A DNA stretch of 64,000 bases from Buxus sempervirens. Lineage: Eukaryota > Streptophyta > Magnoliopsida > Buxales > Buxaceae. The position numbers and the translations under genes were made by a program. The DNA lies in the NCBI GenBank assembly GCA_947561395.2, contig OX387194.1, positions 31,692,036-31,756,035 on the forward strand, read 5' to 3'. Below are positions 32,538-44,017 of this stretch, in pieces (positions within the stretch are counted from its first letter, which is position 1; each line of letters begins with the position of its first letter). The notes under the pieces were generated by a model, which had not been told where the DNA came from, did no database searches, and was given only the letters and a program-made list of their open reading frames with translations.

Positions 32538-34654
32538 TGTAACGACCTGGAACCAGGTTTACCCATCCAAGGCACTAACCTGTCCTTGGTCCTTACAAGT
32601 AGGCCTTGTGGACCTAATAAAACACGGGTAATTTAAAACTTTTCTGTGTAAGTAGCAGTGGTGGAACAATTTTTACATGTGCATATCAAAGGTGTATATA
32701 AAGATAACAAAAGTCCCATGGAGGACTACAAGTTTCTGTACATATACTACTTGGCTAATACCAAATGGGCATCTAACCACACATCTTAATTTCAAGGTTC
32801 CACAAGTCCAAAAAGAACTAGACCATACATAGACAAGGGAAGACTCTAAGTGGGACGATAATAGTCCTCCTCTCTATACCCAGGAACTTTATCCTTGCCT
32901 TTCTCCCCACTCCGGTCCTTCACATCGGAAGTCGACGGCTCTGAAAACAAAACCAATAAAACAACTTATGAGATGAAGGTCCTAGTAAGCAACACATGTA
33001 TTCTCGTGAACACACAGTTCATGTTAATATCACTCAGAATAAAACATGACATGTGAATAGTTAAAACAACTATTAAATCGTCAACAATTCAATATTAGTC
33101 TAGGTTATGTGATTCTATGCTTAAATAAACAAGTCAAGCAATCAATAAGTAAAAGTACAACAAGTCTCACCGATTATTTGTCTAGGCAGTTTAATATATA
33201 GTACTCATGACCACATCTAACTCCACTGGTTCCACGTGGTGCGTTAGGCATCCAACACCGATTCCCCTTGATGTTAGGCATCCATACACTAATTTCCCTT
33301 GACGTTGGGCATCCACACCAATTCTCCGTGGCGGTGGGCATCGGCCACCGATGTTGCTTGGTGCCGGAATAAGCAATCTAATACGAGAACCAACAGTAAC
33401 AAGGTCATAGCACTATATACAAACTTACCCACTTAAGATTTAAGGATCCATAACTTAAGGTTTGTTCATTATGTAATATTCTTTATTTCACCAATTTGGT
33501 TACACTTAACCAAAAATCATATCTCATGCCACTCACGCATGTACAAATAAGGGGTAGCTTCATAGCCTTACCCAAATACACTTGGGCCAATGCCCTTTTC
33601 ATCATCTCATATAACCAGGCCACCGCCCTCCATAACATGTCAAGTAACTGGGCCAATGCCCTTCATATCATATTACCTGCTACAGAAGCATTTAATAACA
33701 ACAATTCATTCTCATGAGTTTATTCCATATATAAAGATCATTTCATGGTGATAAATGAAGCATTATACACACACTAAATTGAGCAAACTAGACCCCAATT
33801 CATTAGGAACCTTCACAAAATTCCTTTGGCTTTGATTCTCAACTTCCAAGGATCATTTGGAAGGTGTATACAACTTGGGTCTAGGTTAGGATCAATCAAA
33901 AATTGGAAAAGGAACAAATTCCCCAAAATATACACAAAACCGTGCATGGGTGCTCAACAAAGCGCTCAAGCGCGAGGTTGGGCGCTCGTTTCTGGGTTGG
34001 TTTTCCCATGGGCGCCTACCATTGCACTTGAACATTACATCTAACACAGGTCTCTCGTTCGAACAACAGCTCCAACTTTCTCGAATGCTACTATCGGGTT
34101 TTTCAAAATAAAAAGAACACAGGCGGGGAGCTCGGAATCTCGCTCGAGCGTCTACGCGCACCTGGCAATTCTGTGTTTGGGACAAGATGGGCGCCTGGCA
34201 TAGCACTTGAGCACCATGCCTAGTGCCCTGGCGATTTTCTAGGTCACTAAATCCTACACGATTTTTGAGTGGTTTTTCCCAACTCCAAGCCATTTACTAA
34301 TGTTTCTATCCATCAAATCCACAAGGAATGAGCTAATAATTAACATCTATCTAACCATTCACACATGCTCATTTCATTTGCAACTAAATCAAGAAAACAC
34401 AAATGCCCTAATTCCAAAATCCTTTTTCAAATCAAGAAATCAAACAAGGTTTAGGTTGGAAGGGTGTTGCTTACCTGATACAAGCAAGAGCCAACTATTT
34501 GCTCCTAAATGCAACTCACAAGCAGCTCCTCTTGAGCTCCTTTGAGGTTTCTCCACAATCCACCAAATAGAAAAGAGAACAACAACCCAAGAACAAAAAC
34601 CTTTCTTCTTAGCGGCAAATCCCAGCAAGAATCCCCCATGTTTTGGACTTCAAT
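32538..34654 (-). mobile_element. Solo LTR G1, first segment
   Basis: The reverse-oriented LTR begins TGTAACGACCTGGAACCAGG. GCTAA (32533-32537) and GTTAA (37820-37824) flank the whole, fitting a target duplication with one change. It carries the acidic micro-ORF, CGATTCCCCTTGATG repeats (33250-33350), TTAAGGATCCATAA around 33440-33452, CTCGAGCG motifs (33950-34220) and, on the minus strand, donor-like CAG|GTAAGCAACACC near 34466. It is split at 34654 by G2. Confidence 0.85.
32846..32941 (-). other. LTR acidic micro-ORF, G1 copy (open)
   Basis: After a GTTTTGTTTTCAG tract the reverse strand is open for 31 codons, beginning EPSTSDVKDRSGEKGKDK and ending PGYREEDYYRPT before TAG. An in-frame TAA lies upstream of the acceptor-like tract, so the frame would have to be joined to an upstream exon by splicing. 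Confidence 0.55.
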
Positions 34655-34811
34655 TGTCACGACCCGGAACCAGGTCTGCCCCTCCAAGGCACAACCCATC
34701 CCAGACCGTGGCAAGTGGGCCATTATACTTAATAAAACACGAAGGATTTTAAAACTTTTTCTATACAAGTGCAAGTGCAAACAGTTCATACTTGTGCATA
34801 TCAAAAGTGTG

Positions 34812-34842
<31 letters not shown>

Positions 34843-37410
34843 CTATTTGAAATGAAATAAGACATGAGAGTCGGTTACATTATATTGGGTGACTAATCAC
34901 TCCTCTCAATGTATAGGTTTTACAATCCAAAACTATACATGTATGACAGAAATAAAAACCTAAGGCCTATAATAGTCTTCTTCTCTGTACCCGATGGCCT
35001 TTTCCTTGCCTCTATCCCCAGCCCGGTCCTTCACACCGGACGTCGATGGATCTGAAAAATAAGATAAGAAGCAACTGTGAGACAAATGTCTCAGTAAGCA
35101 GCACATGCATGAATCGGTGAAAACACAGTTGATGCATATATCTCTCGATAAAACCATAGAATGTGGATAGTTCTAATACTACAAAATCCTCGGCATCTTA
35201 GTGTCATACAATAGTGCATGCATGTGCTTCAGTGTACAGATAATCCATTTAATAGCAATCATGTATTCAATATTATCACTTGTTATCTAGGATGTTTATA
35301 TATACTACACATGGCCTCATCTAGCTTCGCCGATTTCACATGGTGACTAGGCATCTACGCCGATTCCCCTTGATGTAAGCATCCATACGCCGATTCCCCT
35401 TGACGTACAAGCATCCACTGCCGATTCCCCGTAGCAACTGGGCATCGACCACCGATGTTGCTGGTGCCAGGATGATATCACATATAGAGCAGTAACAGTA
35501 ACAAGAACCACTGGCCATGACATATATATACAAACATTCCCATTTAAGTTTATGGATCCATACCTTAAAGGTTCATTATGCTGATGTGTTTATTTATCAA
35601 GTTCATAACAATTATAGCAACAAAGTATAGAATAATAACACATCAAATATATCCAAGCTTGAGTGGAGGATGCTGTTCTCTATCTCCAAGTTGGGAGGAA
35701 CAACGGTCCACTACTCCAACTGAGATGAACCGCTCACAACCCACCAAGTCTTACTGGTCAGTTACTCAAATCAATACATCATGCACTCTTGTATGGAAAA
35801 TGCTCCAGGGTAGCCCATAACCTTACCCGAGTCAATCTTGGGCCAAGCCCTTTGCTCAATACATCTCAATGTCATCGGGGCCACTGCCCTCCATTCAAAA
35901 CAGTAATCATGGGCCACTGCCCTTTCATTCAGTATCTATAACCATGGGCCACTGCCCCTTTATCTCATGGTTCAAGTAGCGGGCCAAAGCCCTTAATACT
36001 ATGTTAAATACTAGGCCGAAGCCCATCAGGTCATGGGTGGTGTACTCACATTGATGGTCAATGGTAAAGGTTGGGTTTTCTAGAAAGTCTACATTTCATG
36101 ACTCTTTTGGGGCAACCTATGCCTCAACTCTTGTGATACTTGTACAACTTGGTTTTGGTTCTTGGTTTCTACTTCTAAGAGTTATTTGGAAAGTGTTTGA
36201 AGTGGTGGAATCAAGCTATCCTATTTTTATAGTAATCTGTGACAGAAACTCTTTCTAAGACCTTCTTGGGCAAAACGTACCCAAAATCCTTGTTATTTGG
36301 AATTTTGAGATACTTCTAGTTGGAATACCTCCTAGACACCTAAATCTCACTTATACATAGGTTGGATTTGAATAAAAAAAAGGATAGTTCAATCTGGGCT
36401 AAAAACTCAAAATATGGAAATTCTAGTAAGGGCGCTCGATAGGTCGCTCAAGCCTGCTTCGAGCGGCCAAAAATTAGCTCTCGGGTTCCTCTGTTAAAAC
36501 AAGTCTCTAGAACAGTCACTCGAGCGGCCATGACTTAAGGCTCTTCCAAAAACTACCGCCCGATGCCCCGCTCGAGCGCTGGTTCAGGCGACTGTGCTTC
36601 TCGACAGTTCGCGAAATCCGAACTTTTGGGGATTTTGGTTTTTCTCAAATCTCACTCATTCCTGATGTTTTTGGGCTCTTACTCACTCCTAGAATGTGTA
36701 GTTATCTACTACCAACTAAACCCCTCAAAGAAATCCCTCCCATTTGGCCTATAACTCGTTTTCACATCTCAACCCTAACATTCATCTAAACATGAGATTT
36801 TTGGCCGAAATTGGGAAATAAGGTTGGGGTGGTGTTGCTTACCTCTTGCAAACACTTGAGCAAGCTTCCTAGCTTCTAATGCAAATCACGAACAGATCCT
36901 TAAACTCCTTGGTTTGACTTCCTCCACAAATCTCCACCAAGATACCCACACGAAAATGCCCTCTTTGTTTCCTTCTTTTTCTTTTCTTGCCAACAACTCT
37001 TCCAAAGGGTTGGAAATGGATGGAGGGACGAAATGGGGAGAAGATGAAGAAGAAATGGGAGAGAAATGAGAGTGGAAGAAGAGAGGATGAAGAAAATGGA
37101 AGAAGGGTGAAGGATTTGGTCGTGAATGGGCTTTTCCCTTTTGGTTTCCTCACTTAAGTGGCTTTCCACAAGACACAACAATTTACGAGTTTGCCACTCT
37201 CCTCCTATTACATAATACCAACCACACTTAGCCATTTGTCTCACCATAGGAAATCTTATTTAACCAAATAGAGGTTGCTCACCTCAATAGGCACTGCCTA
37301 GCTGGGACTTAGCAACTTTGACTGGCTTTAGGCTTAAGCTTCTCCAGCTTCACCTACACATCAAGTTCACTAATTAGGATGGGCTAAGAGCATTGGAATG
37401 GGGTTTCACA
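34655..37410 (-). mobile_element. Solo LTR G2
   Basis: A 2756-bp LTR reads TGTCACGACCCGGAACCAGG ... GGGGTTTCACA, flanked by a perfect TCAAT duplication (34650-34654 and 37411-37415), nested in G1. It has an (AT)14 tract (34815-34842), repeats of GGGCCACTGCCC (35870-36010), TATGGATCCATA at 35551-35562, CTCGAGCGG motifs (36420-36600) and, on the minus strand, donor-like AAGAG|GTAAGCAACACC near 36830. Antisense CT-rich frames at 36869-37247 reflect the leader, not a gene. Confidence 0.9.
34960..35052 (-). other. LTR acidic micro-ORF, G2 copy (open)
   Basis: After CTTATTTTTCAG the reverse strand is open for 30 codons from DPSTSGVKDRAGDRGKEK to GYREEDYYRP and a TAG stop. The frame is open upstream to an ATG at 35157, giving 65 residues with a Cys/Leu-rich start. 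The ending is almost identical to G1 although the rest of the LTR differs considerably. Confidence 0.55.
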
Positions 37411-37819
37411 TCAATCCTTCTCTTGGGTTTAACTCAACCAAGAGAAGAGAATAGGGAGAGTAGAAGGAGAAAGGAGAGAGAATAGAGGGTGTGAAGAGAA
37501 AAGGGGTTGTCTCTGGGTTCATACATATAGGGCAAACAAACCCCTTTTTTTTTTATACTTAACAAGTTTTTCCCAAATGTTTTAATTCAACTTCAAAGTT
37601 TGCCCCTCCTCTCATAAAACACACAAAATTACCACCATGCCACTCTCCTACTTTTACATATTTTGATAAGCTTTTAACTTAGCCACTTGATTGGCTTTCA
37701 TGGTTCAAATTTGGGCTTCTCCCACTTCACCTGTACAATACAATTTAAAATATGTTAAAAATACTAAATCTCTCTTACTTAAGCACTTAAGTAAATTATC
37801 TAATATCTGGGGTCTCATA
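37411..37819 (-). mobile_element. Solo LTR G1, second segment
   Basis: G1 resumes after the TCAAT duplication of G2 and ends TATCTGGGGTCTCATA at 37819 (consensus end TTTCACA). It matches 30200-30721 of G0. Confidence 0.8.
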
Positions 37820-37964
37820 GTTAATAAATAAAACTGAAAGATTCAATAAAAGATATTATCAACTGATTAATAAAATTGAAAATAAAGATTTTGGAGGAGG
37901 ATATTTTAGGTATGTGAAAATAAAAAACACTTATGGTAGTTCGTGCTTTTAATAGTAGTATAGA
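37820..37964 (-). mobile_element. Non-autonomous Helitron (reverse), 5' end
   Basis: The sequence ends GGTAGTTCGTGCTTTTAATA followed by GTAGTATAGA and a host T. Reversed, this is TCTATACTACTATTAAAAGC, a typical Helitron 5' TC end inserted between A and T. With 30904-32537 it gives an element of about 1.78 kb before the G1 insertion. Confidence 0.65.
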
Positions 37965-40260
37965 TTAGTTAGGACCTCTATGTGCTTTGTATTTTCAAAA
38001 AAATATATATATAATATTTTAATATAGACATAATTACAAATAATGAATTTTAAATGCTTATTTTTTTAATTATTACTGAAAGTCTTGTCATAACATAATA
38101 TAACAACATTTTTTTTTCTTTTTTGTTTTATTGAAGATTTCTTTCTGCCTAGGATTTAGGACAAATAATTTTGGAAGTAGGTTGTGCTTGAAATATATTT
38201 TATTTTAATTTTCTTTTTTCTTTTTTTTTTTTTTTGTTGTTTTGAAAATTTCTTTCTACTCACCTAGGAATCTAAACCCACCATGATGAACACTTAAAAT
38301 GGACAATGAATAGGTTTCATGGCTATGGTGGATTCGAGATCGATTCCCTCATGGCTATGGTGGGTTCTCTAGAGATCACTCAAAACCCAACATGATGAAC
38401 ACCCAGCCTTCAAGGAATAGGCCAAGAATGGAAAACTTTGATCATCCTCTCAATTCCAGATTTTGAGCATCAAGTGCCGCTAGGTTCAACAATGGCTCTT
38501 CAGCTCTTCCTTTAGGAGGATCCCCAATCATTGCAGCTCTGAATGTTGTAGCTAACAATGCCATCGGTCCTACTTACCTTTGGGAAGTTCTCCATTAAGA
38601 AACTTCAAAACATGAAGCACCCCAGCAGCTCGATCTAACTCTGAAGCTTTGATCATAGTTAATGAATGTTGTTGGATGTTTTATTTGATTAATGTTGTTG
38701 CTCTTGTAGGTTTTCTGAGTGTTTGTTTTTATCATGTTTGGATTTCATTTGCAGTCCTTTGTTAGTTGTTTGATTTATAATCTAGTACCTTTAATTAAAA
38801 AAATGAAGTTTGATTTAAAGTTTTACACCTTTCATTTAGTTCTAAAGTTCTCATAATAGCTACAAAGCAATATAGATGATGAAAAGAATTATCAAGAACA
38901 TGCACAAGGGAGGTACCTAATGAATTCAAAATAAAACTTCATGAATGTTCTTGAATGTTGAATACTATTATGGTAGTGTTTTTGAATGTTGTAGACTATA
39001 ATGGTATATGGGGTGTTCAGACATAGAACTTACTAAATAGAGAAGATTTCCTAATATGTTTATTGCACATAGCACCCATATACAAAATTTCTAACATATG
39101 TGAATTTTAAAAATTCCATCAAACTGTGTAAAGAATTAGTGTCTGCATACAGGACATAACTTGCACATAGCCTCTAATTTGAATTTTTAAGTAAAGAAGA
39201 AACTGATTCTTTTGATATTTTATCCTGGTGGAAGCAAATTTTGGGTCACTGTCCTTCATTTATTATTATAGCTCGTGATCTGCTCACAATTCCAATGACC
39301 ACAGTTGTATTATAGCTTTTTGATCCCTTTAAACGTAGGGCATTATGAAATCATAGAATATATATTTTTTTAAGTAATGAACCAAATTGTAAGATAACTA
39401 AATTATTTTAAGTATATAATCATAGAACATGAATTTAATAGGAATAAATTTCCACAATTCATCCCTTTAAAAAGAATAGGATTCATTCCATTGCTGTACT
39501 TACAAAAATCATCCACAATCCAAACCAAAAGAAAAAAAATACAGGGAACATAAAATAAAATAAAAAATACAATAGGAACACTATATTATCATTGATCAAA
39601 CGTTCCAAAAAAAAATGAATATTCACTGTGTTTTGATTCTGGTTATAACTTAGAAGAAAAATCTGGGTTATGACAACTTACCTTTTCTAATTTGATGAAA
39701 AGGAGAGAACCTTGGCAACGGATCAGCTTTGAGAAAAAACGATGACTATGGCAATGACAATCCAAACTACGGCAATGACGGAATGCTAATGCTTTTTCTC
39801 ACAATCCTCATCTGGTATAGATTTGATTCCTTCCAAGAGATGTTTTGTCCACAATCAAAAGCCCTAACATCTCTTTTGAAACCTGTCGAAATCTCTAATT
39901 AAGATATCGCTTTGTTGTACATTTTGTTGCATAATAGAGTAAATTAATACGTTTTGTTCTTGTTTTGTTGCCTATTAATATTTTATACAAGTATAAAAAC
40001 GGGAGTTATATTTACATATACTTGTTTTGTCTTGGGAATTATATTTGATACGTATATTATACTTCAAATATAAGTATCTATTTGTATTTATCTATTAATT
40101 GTAAATAAGTATCTGTTATCATATTTATAGTATACAATTGGTAGTAAATAAATAGGAGAATGTTTATATTTGCAGTCAAATGGAATTGTTTTGTCTTGGA
40201 TCTTATCATTTTCTTTTATTTTAGGATGAACAATGACTTAAAAGCACAAGTAACCAAGCA
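37965..40260. other. AT-rich stretch between Helitron ends, no intact gene
   Basis: This stretch has long T-rich tracts (38040-38240), a duplicated TCATGGCTATGGTGG block (38318-38372) and one coding-like fragment described separately. The segment near 39690-39780 (GATGACTATGGCAATGACAA) has short repeats. It may be the interior of the third Helitron whose 5' end is at 40520, but I could not find its 3' hairpin. Confidence 0.4.
38425..38665 (-). pseudogene. Coding-like fragment of an unrecognised gene
   Basis: On the minus strand one frame reads MIKASELDRAAGVLHVLKFL and continues NGELPKGK to a stop. A second frame then reads GPMALLATTFRAAMIGDPPK followed by GRAEEPLLNLAALDAQNLEL and stops. Both stretches have the composition of soluble plant protein rather than AT-rich noise. 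Together they look like two pieces of one exon split by a frameshift, or two exons of a captured gene. I do not recognise the family. The position between Helitron ends fits gene-fragment capture. Confidence 0.35.
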
Positions 40261-40877
40261 ATTTCAAAAAACCCAAACGTACAAAATCTAATAGATTAGT
40301 ATAAGCATGGACTCATGGAGAACAAATAGGATTTTTAATAGATTGATGTCAATAGATCAATCCAAACGTGCAAAAGAAACAAAAAACATAATAGTAATGA
40401 AGTTTAGATGTTTAATCGATGTTAAATATGTGGAATTATAGATTATAAGGAAGGACATCTTAGGTATATGTGAAAATTGAAAACACTTAAGGTAGTTTGT
40501 GCTTTTAATAGAAGTATGGATATAGATAGATAAATATTATCTATTGTATTTTAACTAAATAATCATTATATTAGATAGCAAGATAAAATAACATATTACC
40601 AAATTTTTATTGTTATTTATATTATCTAATATTTAAATTTGTATACTATAAATTGAATAATTATCTATTTTCTAACTATCATTAATTGGAGAAGAAATAG
40701 ATAAGTATAAGTATCAAGGAAGAAGTTTGATTTAATAGGACTCATATTTCTTCTCCAATTAAATATAATATTTGATTTTAATTATCGTTAGTAAAATAAT
40801 TATCGTTAATTGGAGAAGAAATAGGATTTTAACAAATTCACGTCAATAGTAAAAAAAATGATAATCTTGAAATTAGA
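40260..40877. repeat. AT-rich imperfect repeats, left of A2
   Basis: Units containing GGAGAAGAAATAGGATTTTA, then a TTCACGTCAATAGTAAA-like stretch, and AATCTAATAGATAAGTAT recur here (about 40310, 40700, 40810) and again right of A2 (50880-51245). Before A2 inserted, this was one array of roughly 200-260-bp imperfect units. The array has no terminal inverted repeats that I can see. Confidence 0.5.
40441..40520 (-). mobile_element. Third Helitron-type 5' terminus (reverse)
   Basis: GGACATCTTAGGTATATG ... GGTAGTTTGTGCTTTTAATA followed by GAAGTATGGA is the third copy of the 5' end seen at 30903 and 37964, in the same orientation. The element would extend to the left. Its 3' end was not identified. 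Confidence 0.5.
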
Positions 40878-40940
40878 TGTAAAACCCCGACCCGGATTAA
40901 ATCTTAATTACTAAGTTTAATTAATTAAAGTGGGATTATT
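40878..40940 (+). mobile_element. Solo LTR A2, first segment
   Basis: The first 63 bp of an A-type LTR (TGTAAAACCCCGACCCGG) are preceded by TTAGA (40873-40877), which is repeated at 50825-50829 after the LTR end. It is cut at 40940 by C2, with TTATT (40936-40940) repeated at 47077-47081. This copy supplies the head that A1 lacks in the window. Confidence 0.92.
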
Positions 40941-43900
40941 TGTAAAATCCCTAATTTTCTGAAAATTAAAAACTTATTATCGTAGTGATTAAATTTAAAA
41001 TAATTAGTGATTTTGCAGAGAAAGGAGATTTTGGATTAATTCGGAAATGTTGCTTGAGCCAGTCGGGTTATTTAAAATTTAAAAAGGTATGAGAAATTTC
41101 CAGAATTCTATTTAGTTAATTTATATGCTCGGATGAGGTGGCAAAAATAAGTGATGCTAACTTTAATTGAGCTGCTGGTATAGGGAACTTGGTGGTGTGG
41201 CATGTCAGTGGATCATGATTTAAGTTTGCCGTTGAGCGGCAACTATAAATACCAAGTGAAAATGAGCGCTGGTTTCGTTTGGTAATCGAGCAATTGGAGA
41301 AGAGATCTCAGAGAGAAGAAGAGACCAGAAGCTAGGGTTGGAGCTAAGCTGGAGAAATTGTGGTATGTGGAGAGTTAAATTTTCTGTCGTTAATCTCTGT
41401 TAGAAGAAGTGAAGAATCCTTGGCGACTGCAATCAGATCGGATCAGATTTGGAGTTCTCGGCTAATCTGAGTTTGAAGTTCAGGTTAGATCATCTAAACT
41501 AAGAGCAAAATTGTAGAATTTTAATCTGAATTGAATGATAATATCAGATCGGATGAAATCTGATCTGGTGATGGTGGAAAAACTCAGATCAGTGTCGAGC
41601 GTGGGAAATTGAAGTGCAAAACTCAGAAGCTTGCTGTTCAGTTAAAGGCTAAGCAAATTGAATTCGGTTTCTAGAGGTGAGTAGCACCATTTGATTTTGA
41701 TTTAGACGAGTATCTTTGAATTCAGATTTAACATTGATCAACTATACTGCTGCACCTCTGTTTTACAAATTACTGACGATTAGAGTTTAAATAGTGGCAA
41801 TTTGATTCATCTGATTTGAGAAGCATGTATTACTATTATGTTAAAGGATTTGAAGTATGCTGAAGGGAAAATAGGGACGAAATTTCAGATCATTTTGTAA
41901 GAAAAACTAAATTTAACTTGTTCCTGTTGGAATGCTGTTAGAAGTGACATGTTCAATGTAGAGTTGGTTTCACGATTTGCTTAAATCAAAACAGGTGTTA
42001 GAGGGTTAATTGAAGTATTGGAATGTTGCTAAAAACTAGTTTGGAGTTAAAACAATAGGTTAGACTCAAGGGAAACATGGTTGCTGCAATTGAGATTTGA
42101 AATTCTGGTAGGAGCGCCAAGTGGTGCTGGGTAGCGCCAACCCCTTCTAGAGGTCAGTGCCCAGCATGATTTTGGTCTTTAAAAAGATTTGGTTCAGTTC
42201 TATTTTAGAGTTACTTTTTGGAATTAGTTGTGGGAGTTAATCATTGGTAAATCAAGGTCCTTAGGGGGAAAACCATAAGTAGAGTGAAGCATGTTTGATT
42301 ATGAAAATCTGTGTTTAAAGAATGGTATGGGCGGCTAAGGTAGGTGGCTTTATATTAGTGACTCAATTAAATCCAATTGTGTGTTAAAGGAATGTTTAGA
42401 GTGTTAGACTTATACTAGAAATAGTCTGAATACAAAATAGTAGTTCAGTCCTGGACCAATTTCAGCAGCCATCTCTGAAACTAGGGAAAACTGAGAGGGC
42501 GCCCAGGATTGCTGTAGATTGCCTACCTTCCCAAAGGTTGGCGCCCAGTTAAATTCCAGCCTTCTTCTTTAGTTTTTGTAGTGATATTACAATTCTAATT
42601 AGAGAATTATTTTAAGGATCTCAAGTGAAGGAAAAACTTGAAGGGTTTTAGGTTAATCGTGAAGTGCTGAAATGACATTTATGAAAACAGTGTTGCTGAA
42701 CTTTGTGGAAGCAGGAGCAGCAGTTAGAGGGTTAGAAAGGATGTGTAAAATGTTTAGAAGAGCAAATATAGGATAGCTCTTTAGGTAAAAGATCTGCCGA
42801 AAATACATTGCATGGAATAACTAGAGCGCCTAGGATTGCTGAACATTGCTGAGTGGCGCCCAGCTTAGTTTCAGCTTACTTCTTTAAACCATTTGAGGTT
42901 TTGATTAAATGCTACTTTATGGATTACTTGGGGAATTAATTTGTGGTAAGTTAGGGGTTATACTAAGTTGTTAGGTTCTGAAAACCAGAAGGTTTTATTA
43001 GAGACAAGTGGAGGGTTCTTATAAAAGCTAAAGTCTGTCCCGCTTTTATACATTTTGGCATAAGATATTACACATGCTGGCTTGTAAAGCTCAATTAGGT
43101 AAATTACCTAAATAAATAACTGAGGAAGTAAAAATGTATAGGAGAGAAATAATGGAAGCTGAAATGAGTGTAGGAAAAGGGAAATAAGTCAAATAAGCTT
43201 GGTATATTTCAGATTCTGGTATAAGTAAGTTTTGGGCATTAAATCTCAATGTAAAGATCATTGTAAAGGTTGCTTAAAGTCAAAATACATCTGAGTTATT
43301 GCTATTAAAGAATAAAATTATATCTTAAGTGAAAAAAATTGGAAAGCTCCGGATTATACAAGTTGAGTTATAGGTGTTAATAGAAGGTGGCATTGGTTTA
43401 TTTTAAAGAGAGAAAGTAAGGGTGTCACATATAGAGATTTTCTGTTCAAGGATAAAACAAGGTTTCAAGTCTGAAAGTAACCACATTACTACATGTTGAT
43501 ATCTATATGCAGATTTGCCGGTTTAACCAAGTTTTGGCAGTTTTACTAAATTTTGACTATAAAAGAGGATTTTAAGCATTATTTTGGAAAGGACCTTTTA
43601 AACTAATTTGTTATGGACAAATCTGATTTTTGGGACCTTTTTATACAATTGGAGGATGTTCTTGTGAGTTGTGATGGCTTGATGGTTACCTTACCTCCGT
43701 GTACTCGGGGATGCCCATGTACTTGGGATGGTGTTTCCTCTGTGTACTCAGAGATGGCCGTGTGCTCGAGATGGCATGTTTTGGGTTTGGAACAAATTGA
43801 TATTATTAAGATTTCTGTTTTTGGCCTTAGCTCAAGTCTAGATGGCATAGCTCAGTGTGGATCCACATTTGTCAAATTAAGAGCTAGGTAGTGGAATAGA

Positions 43901-44017
43901 TTGTTTTCTTTGCTAGTTGTAATGCGTTGTTCACGCACGCGTTTCCACCGTGTACTCGGTGAGGCTTGATCATGTATTCGGCTAGCTGCGGCTATCCCTC
44001 ATTTTATCGTGTACTCG
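40941..44017 (+). mobile_element. Solo LTR C2, first segment
   Basis: It starts TGTAAAATCCCTAATTTTC and ends at 47076 with ACGTAACCCGGATCCGAGGC then GTTACA. Its tail and micro-ORF match family C, while the front is diverged. A GA-rich leader lies at 41290-41470 and donor-like TAGAG|GTGAGTAGCACC at 41677. GGCGCC/GCGCCCAG motif groups sit at 42110-42180, 42495-42550 and 42820-42860. GTGTACTCGGGGATG repeats lie at 43690-43770 and GTGTGGATCCACA near 43856. It is interrupted at 44017 by B2. Confidence 0.88.

Noticed and set aside
36869..37247. Ser/Phe/Leu-rich minus-strand frames
   Set aside because: They are translations of the GA-rich LTR leader. Overlapping frames of similar length show that composition, not coding, keeps them open.
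43603..43891. Overlapping frames of 81 and 92 codons in C2
   Set aside because: The sequence consists of GTGTACTCGGGGATG-type repeats, and openness reflects the repeat. The equivalent part of C (11860-11940) is not open.
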